Below, piece by piece: positions 1 through 4,440 of a DNA stretch of 20,757 nt. The translations under genes and the position numbers were made by a program. How positions within the stretch are numbered: position 1 is the stretch's first letter; the number at the start of each line of letters is the position of its first letter. Origin of the DNA: Oscillospiraceae bacterium (lineage in GTDB: Bacteria; Bacillota; Clostridia; Oscillospirales; Oscillospiraceae); the NCBI GenBank assembly GCA_902767395.1, contig CACXHI010000182.1, positions 1-20,757 of the forward strand, given 5' to 3'. The notes beneath the pieces are model-generated. The model worked only from the letters and a program-made list of their open reading frames with translations. It was not told where the DNA came from and did no database searches.

Positions 1-10
1 ACATTTTACC

Positions 11-63
11 ACAAAAAAGACGCCGAGGATACTGCTTTTGCAGCCCTCGGCGTTCTTTTTTGT
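11..63 (+). terminator. Rho-independent terminator of an upstream gene
   Basis: ACGCCGAGG at 20-28 pairs with CCTCGGCGT at 45-53. The pairing continues through an A-rich left flank and a T-rich right flank (11-19 with 54-63, one bulge). The T run after the right arm suits termination on the plus strand, and the A run before the left arm means it could also work on the minus strand. The gene it serves lies before the window; in many Firmicutes that would be ftsZ, but nothing here shows it. Confidence 0.85.
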
Positions 64-90
64 GAGACTGTTTTGCTACAGCCCCTACTT

Positions 91-152
91 TTTTGCGCCG
101 CGCGGAATGCGTCGTTCCGGCACGGACGATATCGCGGCGCGCGGCGGCAAAA
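91..152. repeat. Imperfect inverted repeat upstream of spoIIGA
   Basis: TTTTGCGCCGCGCG at 91-104 is complementary to CGCGCGGCGGCAAAA at 138-152 with a single bulge. The 33-nt interior contains a smaller GGAA/TTCC hairpin (104-107 with 115-118). No protein reading of the segment looks convincing. It could be a structured leader, a degenerate repeat or a second terminator, since a short T run follows at 160-165. The function is unknown. Confidence 0.5.
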
Positions 153-179
153 CCGACCCGTTTTTCCGCCGACGCGGTG

Positions 180-185
180 TATAAT
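180..185 (+). promoter_or_regulatory. Candidate -10 box for spoIIGA-sigE
   Basis: A perfect TATAAT lies 86 nt before the spoIIGA start. No good -35 hexamer stands 16-18 nt upstream. In Bacillus the spoIIG promoter has abnormal spacing and depends on Spo0A, so a missing -35 fits that known mode. However, I do not see a convincing Spo0A box (TTTGTCRAA type), so the assignment is tentative. Confidence 0.35.
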
Positions 186-212
186 CGGACCTGTTCCGTC
201 TACCGCCCCACT

Positions 213-254
213 ACTGATTACCTATTATCTGTTACCTGTTCCCTGTTACTTCTC
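213..254. repeat. Heptanucleotide tandem tract (TRTTACC family)
   Basis: The gap before spoIIGA reads in 7-nt steps: CTGATTA, CCTATTA, TCTGTTA, CCTGTTC, CCTGTTA, CTTCTCA. The period is exact although the units vary. It is the reverse-complement orientation of the AGTAAYA family seen at 4127. The tract ends just before the spoIIGA ribosome binding site. Confidence 0.7.
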
Positions 255-270
255 ACGCCGAGGTGATTGT

Positions 271-1131
271 TTGACAGTCTACGTGGACGAGGTCTTCTTT
301 GTCAACGCGGCGGTGGATCTTCTGCTGCTGAAAACGGCGGTCTCCGTGACTGGGAGCGGCACGCGCCCGTGGCGGCTCTGGGCCGGCTCTGGCCTCGGGG
401 GACTCGCGGCGACGGCGGCCTGCGTCCCGGCGCTGGGCTGGCTGGGCCGACTGCCGGGGGCGGCGCTGCCCTTTTTTGCCATGGGGCTGCTCTGCTTCGG
501 CTGGCAGGGGAAGGCTTGGAAGCGCTGGCTCTGGTTCTTCTGCGTCTGCTGCGGCTTTGCGGGGCTGGCGCTGGCGGTCTGCGGGCTGCTGCGCATCCCG
601 GCCTTTTCGCTGGGCGGACGGGTTTATTACCGCGTGACCGGGCGGCTGCTGATCCTGCTGGCGCTCGCCGTTTATGGCGGCGTTCGCCTCGCGCTGGATC
701 GCTTTGCCCGCCACCGGGGCGGGGAGCTGGTGCGTCTGGGCCTGACGCTGGATGGACGCACCCGCGTCTGCACCGCTCTGCGCGACACGGGCAACACCCT
801 TTGTGACCCCGTGACCGGCGAGCCGGTGCTGGTCGCCCGCTGGCAGGTTGCAGCCCGCCTGCTGCCCGAGCTGGGTCTGACCCGCGCCCAATTTGAAGAT
901 CCCGCTGCCCTTCTGGTCCGGCTCGGCACGGAAAAGCCCGCGCTGCGCGTGCGGCTGATCCCCTTTCGGGCCGTCGGAACCGCGGGCGGCCTGTTGGCCG
1001 CCCTGTCGATGGATCAGATCACCGAGAATGGCCGCCCCTCCGCCGCGCGTCTGGTGGCCTTTTCCCCCACCGAGCTGTCCGACGGCGGGAGCTATGAGGC
1101 GCTGGTACAGGGAAGCGGCGGAGAATCATAG
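271..1131 (+). CDS. spoIIGA: Sporulation sigma-E factor-processing peptidase SpoIIGA
   Basis: SpoIIGA is the membrane aspartic protease that removes the pro-sequence of pro-SigE in the mother cell after polar septation. The product is 286 aa (about 309 in B. subtilis). The N-terminal half is strongly hydrophobic, with about five membrane segments. The C-terminal half holds the protease domain with the DTGN motif (Asp172 as catalytic candidate, followed by TLCDP). I chose the TTG start at 271 because GAGGTGA lies just upstream and the resulting N-terminus (TVYVDEVFFVNAAVDLLLL) matches the family's VYLDxxxxxNxxxDxLLL pattern. An in-frame ATG at 73 would only add a non-homologous leader. The gene is followed 34 nt later by sigE, its substrate. 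Its TAG stop forms part of a heptad repeat tract. Confidence 0.93.
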   Translation: MTVYVDEVFFVNAAVDLLLLKTAVSVTGSGTRPWRLWAGSGLGGLAATAACVPALGWLGRLPGAALPFFAMGLLCFGWQGKAWKRWLWFFCVCCGFAGLALAVCGLLRIPAFSLGGRVYYRVTGRLLILLALAVYGGVRLALDRFARHRGGELVRLGLTLDGRTRVCTALRDTGNTLCDPVTGEPVLVARWQVAARLLPELGLTRAQFEDPAALLVRLGTEKPALRVRLIPFRAVGTAGGLLAALSMDQITENGRPSAARLVAFSPTELSDGGSYEALVQGSGGES

Positions 1132-1158
1132 TTGAAAAATGAAAACTGAAAGTTGAGG
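1131..1158 (+). repeat. Heptad tract between spoIIGA and sigE
   Basis: Four 7-nt units, GTTGAAA, AATGAAA, ACTGAAA and GTTGAGG, fill almost the whole 34-nt spacer. The last unit supplies part of the sigE ribosome binding site, and the first begins on the final base of the spoIIGA stop codon. Confidence 0.7.
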
Positions 1159-1165
1159 AAACGGT

Positions 1166-1867
1166 ATGAATCTATCCGCGTTGATCGCACTGCTCCGGCG
1201 GATGCGCCGGGGGAAAATACTCTACGTCGGCGGGAGCGACGTTCTGCCGCCGCCGCTGGATCGCCAGGCCGAGGCGGAGGCGCTGGCCCTGCTGGAGCAG
1301 GGGGATCGGGCCGCAAAGCGGCTGCTGATCGAGCACAACCTCCGTCTGGTGGTTTACATCGCCCGCCGGTTTGAATCCACGGGCATTCATCTGGAGGACC
1401 TGATCTCCATCGGCACCATCGGACTGATTAAGGGGATCAACACCTTCCGCCGGGATCGCAACATCAAGCTGGCAACCTACGCCTCCCGCTGTGTGGAGAA
1501 TGAGATTTTAATGCACATCCGCAAGACCTCCAATCAAAAGGGGGAGATTTCGCTGGACGAGCCCATCAACACCGACTGGGACGGGAACGAGCTGCTGCTC
1601 TCCGACGTGCTGGGCACGGACGGAGATACCGTCCTGCGGGCGCTGGAGGACAGCGTGGATCACCAGCTTCTGCGGGAGGCCCTCTCGCGCCTCCCGGATC
1701 GGGACCGGGAGATCATCGCCATGCGCTTCGGCCTCGGCGGGCGGCAGCCCCTGACCCAGAAGGAGGTCGCGGACCGTATGGGCATCTCCCAGTCCTATAT
1801 CTCCCGGCTGGAAAAGCGCATCCTCGAACGCCTCCGCGCCGATATCACCCACGCATGGTCGGCGTGA
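1166..1867 (+). CDS. sigE: RNA polymerase sporulation sigma factor SigE (pro-form)
   Basis: SigE is the early mother-cell sigma factor, made as an inactive precursor and activated by SpoIIGA. The product is 233 aa. Region 2 is clear (LISIGTIGLIKGINTF, then KLATYASRCVENEILMHIRK), as is the DEPINTDWDGNELLLSDVLG linker typical of SigE. The region 4 helix-turn-helix is TQKEVADRMGISQSYISRLE. The conserved YVGGSDVLPPPL stretch follows a short pro-sequence of about 19 residues, which is 8 fewer than in B. subtilis. An in-frame TGA at 1154-1156 rules out a longer N-terminus. GAGGA at 1155-1159 gives a 6-nt spacer to the ATG. The gene is probably cotranscribed with spoIIGA. No sigG follows, although sigG is the usual neighbour in many clostridia. 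Confidence 0.95.
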   Translation: MNLSALIALLRRMRRGKILYVGGSDVLPPPLDRQAEAEALALLEQGDRAAKRLLIEHNLRLVVYIARRFESTGIHLEDLISIGTIGLIKGINTFRRDRNIKLATYASRCVENEILMHIRKTSNQKGEISLDEPINTDWDGNELLLSDVLGTDGDTVLRALEDSVDHQLLREALSRLPDRDREIIAMRFGLGGRQPLTQKEVADRMGISQSYISRLEKRILERLRADITHAWSA

Positions 1868-1870
1868 AAC

Positions 1871-1898
1871 AATGCAGAATGGAGAATGCAGAATGAAG
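1871..1898 (+). repeat. Heptad tract after sigE (AATGSAG family)
   Basis: The tract has four units, AATGCAG, AATGGAG, AATGCAG and AATGAAG, with an exact 7-nt period. It begins 3 nt after the sigE stop codon. The same family occurs at 6423 and 10876. Confidence 0.75.
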
Positions 1899-1899
1899 G

Positions 1900-2099
1900 G
1901 ACGGGGGACGGATTCTTCGCTGCGCTGTAGGGGCGTTCCCCTCGCGCCCACCGATTCGCGCCCGCCCCGTAGGGGACGGGTCCCCCGTCCCGCGACGAAC
2001 GAAAACGGCGCAAAAAACGCGGGAGGCGAAACGCCTCCCCTACGGGCGGTCCGTGTCTGCCCCACCGTAGGGGCGCTCCCCTCGCGCCCGCCAATTCGC
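1900..2099. repeat. Cluster of GTAGGGG-type intergenic repeats and hairpins
   Basis: Two direct copies of a 33-nt unit beginning GTAGGGGCG lie at 1927-1959 and 2067-2099 and differ at three positions. Between them are two tight hairpins: GGGACGGG/CCCGTCCC (1973-1980 with 1984-1991) and GGGAGGCG/CGCCTCCC (2021-2028 with 2032-2039). A 22-nt block at 1900-1921 recurs exactly at 2664-2685. No T run follows the hairpins, so they are not obvious terminators. I see no credible gene here. It separates sigE from the convergent small gene at 2123. Confidence 0.7.
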
Positions 2100-2122
2100 A
2101 ACCGTATCCGCATATTGTCGTG

Positions 2123-2341
2123 TTATGGATTCCCTCTCTTTTCCAAATACTGTTGCTCCAATTGCTTCCATTCCGCTTCCATGCTTTGATAGGACTGTAA
2201 GGCGGCTGCCATCTGATCGGACTGATAGGACACCCCGGCTTCCACCAATTTTTTTAACCGCTGTCTGGCTGCTTCCAGCGCAACGCCAAGGCAATAGAGC
2301 TTTTCGGCTGCTCGAAGCATTTCAATGGTTTTTTCTTGCAT
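2123..2341 (-). CDS. Small helical protein of unknown function
   Basis: A 72-aa product starting MQEKTIEMLRAAEK. I do not recognise a family. It is rich in Glu, Lys, Gln, Leu and Ala, with no proline until the last residue, and should be almost fully alpha-helical, perhaps a coiled-coil hairpin. It has no signal peptide, membrane segment or cysteine motif. The ATG at 2341 is preferred over an alternative six codons upstream because a near-perfect AAGGAGGTGAAGAA stands directly before it. A good sigma-A-type promoter (2364-2392) lies upstream. The gene is divergent from an RHH regulator at 2452, and its base composition is more AT-rich than the flanking genes. Expression signals make a real gene likely; the function is open. 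Confidence 0.7.
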   Translation of the reverse strand: MQEKTIEMLRAAEKLYCLGVALEAARQRLKKLVEAGVSYQSDQMAAALQSYQSMEAEWKQLEQQYLEKRGNP

Positions 2342-2363
2342 TTCTTCACCTCCTTGCAATCTA

Positions 2364-2392
2364 AATATACACTATATAGACACTATTTGCAA
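2364..2392 (-). promoter_or_regulatory. Promoter of the small helical protein gene
   Basis: Read on the minus strand: -35 TTGCAA (2387-2392), a 17-nt spacer and -10 TATATT (2364-2369). The spacer contains the 8-bp palindrome CTATATAG (2372-2379). Two ACACTAT direct repeats, starting at 2369 and 2380, make a plausible operator for the neighbouring RHH protein. Confidence 0.65.
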
Positions 2393-2396
2393 CCAA

Positions 2397-2425
2397 TTGT
2401 TTGAAAATAGCGTTTCCATTATAAT
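2397..2425 (+). promoter_or_regulatory. Promoter of the RHH gene
   Basis: -35 TTGTTT at 2397-2402, a 17-nt spacer, and a perfect -10 TATAAT at 2420-2425. It stands back to back with the minus-strand promoter; the two -35 boxes are only 4 nt apart, so one bound regulator could affect both. Confidence 0.6.
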
Positions 2426-2451
2426 AAGAAAAAAGACGGGGAGGGATAGAA

Positions 2452-2634
2452 ATGGAACCCTATCTGAAATATCGGACGCGGTTCACGTCCTCATTGAAGA
2501 ATGAATTGGTGCCGCTTTTGGATGAACTGTCGAAAAAAACACGGATTCCAAAGAGCCGCCTGCTGGACGAGGCCATTGAAGATCTCTTAAAAAAGCACGG
2601 CGTGGCCCTTCTGCCGGGGGAGTCGGACGCCTGA
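2452..2634 (+). CDS. Ribbon-helix-helix domain protein
   Basis: A 60-aa predicted DNA-binding protein. The layout is that of a minimal ribbon-helix-helix domain: a basic beta strand near residues 6-15 (KYRTRFTSSL), a first helix (KNELVPLLDELSKKTRIP), a turn, and a second helix (KSRLLDEAIEDLLKKHG). The sequence closely resembles the short stand-alone RHH proteins common in Firmicutes, many of which bind DNA as dimers or serve as antitoxins. GGGGAGGGATAGAA precedes the ATG. It is divergent from the 72-aa helical protein gene, with both promoters facing out of a 110-nt AT-rich gap. Autoregulation and co-regulation of the neighbour are inferred, not shown. Confidence 0.8.
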   Translation: MEPYLKYRTRFTSSLKNELVPLLDELSKKTRIPKSRLLDEAIEDLLKKHGVALLPGESDA

Positions 2635-2663
2635 TGGAAGGTTGCGGCGCTCGGAATGACAGA

Positions 2664-2700
2664 GACGGGGGACGGATTCTTCGCTTCGCTCAGAATGACA
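2664..2700. repeat. Second copy of the shared intergenic block
   Basis: Positions 2664-2685 are identical to 1900-1921, and the block continues into CGCTCAGAATGACA. An AATGACA also lies at 2654-2660, so the unit is bracketed by short direct repeats. Together with 1900-1921 this places copies of the same element on both sides of the small divergent gene pair. Confidence 0.65.
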
Positions 2701-2776
2701 TGTAGGGACGAGCATTGTGTCCGCCGATGCGCTTTTGCGTGTCGAAACGAGCGGACGAGCATTGCTCGTCCCTACA
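2701..2776. repeat. 76-bp MITE-like palindromic element
   Basis: The terminal inverted repeats are TGTAGGGACGAGCA (2701-2714) and its exact complement (2763-2776), with further imperfect pairing inside. There is no coding capacity. The core TAGGGACGAGC recurs in the palindrome at 10470-10502, so this is a dispersed repeat family. No transposase is present. Confidence 0.6.
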
Positions 2777-2788
2777 AGTTTGCAACCG

Positions 2789-2838
2789 AAAGGACGAGCC
2801 TGTGTGGTACGCTAACCAACACACAGGCCCGTCCTTTT
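2789..2838. terminator. Long bidirectional terminator hairpin
   Basis: A stem of about 18 bp (2789-2806 with 2820-2837, one mismatch; core CCTGTGTG with CACACAGG) is followed on the plus strand by a T run. It would stop the plus-strand RHH transcript and could also end minus-strand nrdR, where the T run is only three long. It lies in the convergent gap between the two genes. Confidence 0.75.
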
Positions 2839-2873
2839 TTCCTTTCTTTCCCGTTGCAAGCGGCAATGCGGAC

Positions 2874-3332
2874 TCACACCCGTTCCTCGAGAATCTTGTT
2901 CAGCTCCTGCATAAAGCTGTGAATATCCTTGAACTGCCGGTAGACCGAGGCGAAGCGGACGTAGGCCACCTCGTCCAGCCGCTTGAGCCGCTCCATGACC
3001 AGCTCCCCGATATACTGGGTGGTGATCTCCCGCTCCAGAGAATTCTGCACCAACGACTCGATTTCGTTCACCGCGTCCTCCAGCGCCTGCATGGGAACCG
3101 GCCGCTTCTCGCAGGCGCGGAGCATTCCGTTGAGGATCTTGTTGCGGTCAAACGGCTGGCGGCTGTTGTCGCGCTTGACCACAAGGATCGGCAGGATCTC
3201 CACCGTCTCATAGGTGGTAAACCGCCGCTGGCAGGACAGACACTCTCTGCGCCGCCGAATGCTCATCCCGTCCTCGGAGTGGCGGGAATCGACGACCTTG
3301 CTCTCCTGATAACCGCAGTGCGGGCACTTCAT
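2874..3332 (-). CDS. nrdR: Transcriptional repressor NrdR
   Basis: NrdR represses ribonucleotide reductase genes in response to ATP/dATP. The product is 152 aa, the usual length. The N-terminal zinc ribbon has Cys3, Cys6, Cys31 and Cys34 (CPHC and CLSC), followed by the basic RRRREC stretch. The ATP-cone domain starts at about residue 47 (PILVVKRDNSRQPFDRNKILNGM). I chose the ATG at 3332 (MKCPHCG) over a TTG two codons upstream because a G6 run sits 7 nt before it and the family normally begins MKCP. No nrd gene is in the window, so its targets are elsewhere. It is divergent from the ThiT-like gene. Confidence 0.95.
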   Translation of the reverse strand: MKCPHCGYQESKVVDSRHSEDGMSIRRRRECLSCQRRFTTYETVEILPILVVKRDNSRQPFDRNKILNGMLRACEKRPVPMQALEDAVNEIESLVQNSLEREITTQYIGELVMERLKRLDEVAYVRFASVYRQFKDIHSFMQELNKILEERV

Positions 3333-3364
3333 GGGCAATCCCCCCTGTTCGATTTCTTAGCCCT

Positions 3365-3393
3365 ATTATAGCAAATCTTTCGCCCCCTGTCCA
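3365..3393 (-). promoter_or_regulatory. Promoter of nrdR
   Basis: On the minus strand: -35 TGGACA (3388-3393), a 17-nt spacer, and -10 TATAAT (3365-3370), ending 32 nt before the nrdR start. It is a near-consensus vegetative promoter. Confidence 0.7.
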
Positions 3394-3429
3394 GCAGATT
3401 CGCCGGAAAAAGCGCCTGAAAAATGACAA

Positions 3430-3458
3430 TTGACAATCCGCGCAAAACGCGGTAAAAT
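3430..3458 (+). promoter_or_regulatory. Promoter of the first ThiT-like gene
   Basis: Consensus -35 TTGACA (3430-3435), a 17-nt spacer, and -10 TAAAAT (3453-3458). The spacer holds the inverted repeat CCGCG-CAAAA-CGCGG (3438-3452), a possible operator. The leader of about 65 nt contains no TPP aptamer. Confidence 0.75.
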
Positions 3459-3530
3459 ATACCCGATTGTTGCGATTTCCGTCGAATCCTGTACGTTTCC
3501 GGCGGCGCATTCCAAGGAGGACCTTTGACT

Positions 3531-4088
3531 ATGGCAAAAAGATCCAACGGGCGCGTGTTTTTTGAAGGGGTGCTCTGCGTGGGCTGTTCGCTGGCGCTGA
3601 GCTATCTGAAAATCCCCATCGGCCTGAAATTCGGCGGCTTTGACGGCAATATCAGTCTCGCGCTGATTCCGCTGGTCATCTTTGCCATGCGCTCGAACGT
3701 CGGCATGGGCTTTGCCGCGGGCTGCGTCTACGGCATTTTGAAGTTCTTCCTCACCTGGGGGTTTTCGGACGTCTCGTGGGAGATGCTGATTTTTGACTAT
3801 ACGCTCTCCTACGGTGCGGTGGGCCTCGCGGGGCTGTTCCGCAAGAGCTTCAAGCTCATCGGCCTTGCCGCCTTCGTGGGCTGTCTGGCGAAATTCGGCG
3901 TGCATTATCTGGCCTCCGTCACGGTCTACTCCCGATACGTCCCCGCCGTCTTCATGGGGATCCAGAATCCGCCCCTGTCCGTCTATGCCCTGCTCTACAA
4001 CGGCACCCGGATGCTTCCGCTGACCGTCTTCACCAGCGGCCTTTTCTGCCTGCTCGAGGCCATGCCGGATATTTTGAAGGAACAATAG
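3531..4088 (+). CDS. ThiT-like ECF transporter S-component
   Basis: A 185-aa membrane protein of the ThiT/YuaJ family, the substrate-binding subunit of a group II ECF transporter. It needs the shared EcfA/A'/T module, which is not in this window. Six membrane segments are expected. Family residues visible are an acidic-Tyr pair (FDYTLSYG), His125 and Tyr152/Asn157 (VYALLYN). The position eight residues after the His, a Trp in characterised ThiT and in the paralogue at 4441, is Tyr133 here (HYLASVTVY), so the ligand may be thiamine or a related compound. The ATG at 3531 has GGAGG 10 nt upstream; a TTG at 3525 would be too close to it. The gene has its own promoter and terminator and no riboswitch. 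Confidence 0.8.
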   Translation: MAKRSNGRVFFEGVLCVGCSLALSYLKIPIGLKFGGFDGNISLALIPLVIFAMRSNVGMGFAAGCVYGILKFFLTWGFSDVSWEMLIFDYTLSYGAVGLAGLFRKSFKLIGLAAFVGCLAKFGVHYLASVTVYSRYVPAVFMGIQNPPLSVYALLYNGTRMLPLTVFTSGLFCLLEAMPDILKEQ

Positions 4089-4096
4089 TGTGCAGT

Positions 4097-4125
4097 AACC
4101 GCCGCCCGTGTGCGGCGGTTTTTTT
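4097..4125 (+). terminator. Terminator of the first ThiT-like gene
   Basis: AACCGCCGC (4097-4105) pairs with GCGGCGGTT (4112-4120) around a CCGTGT loop, and a T7 run follows (4119-4125). It is a classical intrinsic terminator 9 nt after the stop codon. Confidence 0.92.
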
Positions 4126-4126
4126 A

Positions 4127-4188
4127 AGTAACAAGTCATAAGTAACGAGTAATAAGTATTTTTTCAACCTTCAACCTGCAACTTGCAC
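4127..4188. repeat. Composite heptad tract (AGTAAYA then CAACYTK)
   Basis: Exact 7-nt phasing: AGTAACA, AGTCATA, AGTAACG, AGTAATA, AGTATTT, then after a few T residues CAACCTT, CAACCTG, CAACTTG. The second half is the reverse complement of the GTTGAAR family seen at 1131, so two families meet in opposite orientation directly after a terminator. Confidence 0.75.
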
Positions 4189-4219
4189 CGCAGGGCGGAA
4201 CTGTTACACGGGCGGGGCG

Positions 4220-4247
4220 GTGAAAAGTGAAAATGGGAGGTGGAGCC
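4220..4247 (+). repeat. Heptad tract before the thiT promoter
   Basis: The units are GTGAAAA, GTGAAAA, TGGGAGG and TGGAGCC, again with period 7. It runs up to 1 nt before the -35 box of the TPP-riboswitch promoter. Confidence 0.6.
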
Positions 4248-4248
4248 C

Positions 4249-4277
4249 TTGACATTTTCGTAAAAAGGAAGTAGAAT
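4249..4277 (+). promoter_or_regulatory. Promoter of the TPP-riboswitch transcript
   Basis: Consensus -35 TTGACA (4249-4254), a 17-nt spacer, and -10 TAGAAT (4272-4277). The predicted start site near 4284 coincides with the first base of the riboswitch P1 stem. Confidence 0.8.
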
Positions 4278-4283
4278 AAAATT

Positions 4284-4378
4284 GCTCTTCGGGGAGTCGG
4301 AACGTCCGGCTGAGATTGGGCGGCACAGCGCCCTGACCCGTAAACCTGATACGGATCATGCCGTCGGAGGAAAGGGGC
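4284..4378 (+). promoter_or_regulatory. TPP riboswitch (THI element) aptamer
   Basis: All THI-box landmarks are present in order: CGGGGAG, CTGAGAT, GACCCG, ACCTGAT, GGATCATGCCG and GGAGGAAA. P1 can form between GCTCTT (4284-4289) and AGGGGC (4373-4378), P2 between GTCGG (4296-4300) and CCGGC (4306-4310), and P3 between GGGCG (4318-4322) and CGCCC (4329-4333). Thiamine pyrophosphate binding is expected to lower expression of the downstream thiT gene. Confidence 0.95.
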
Positions 4379-4386
4379 TCGTTCTC

Positions 4387-4423
4387 TTGAAGTTCCGGCG
4401 GCGAAAACCGTCGGTATTTTCAA
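4387..4423 (+). terminator. Expression-platform hairpin of the TPP riboswitch
   Basis: CCGGCGG (4395-4401) pairs with CCGTCGG (4408-4414) around CGAAAA and is followed by TATTTT. The outer arms TTGAA (4387-4391) and TTCAA (4419-4423) also pair. The same CCGTCGG heptamer lies inside the aptamer (4361-4367), so the left arm has two alternative partners, as expected for a switch. The T run is weak, so attenuation at transcription or a translational effect on the adjacent AAGGAGG are both possible. Confidence 0.55.
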
Positions 4424-4440
4424 AAGGAGGAAAAAAAGAA

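Noticed and set aside
73..270. In-frame N-terminal extension of SpoIIGA from an ATG at 73
   Set aside because: The extra 66 residues are basic, low-quality sequence that runs over an inverted repeat, a likely promoter and a heptad tract. The TTG at 271 has a ribosome binding site and matches the family N-terminus.
2715..3371. Plus-strand open frame covering the nrdR region
   Set aside because: It crosses a MITE-like repeat and a terminator and is antisense to a textbook NrdR.
3459..3530. A riboswitch in the leader of the first ThiT-like gene
   Set aside because: The leader is only about 65 nt and lacks CTGAGA, ACCTGAT and the other THI-box motifs.
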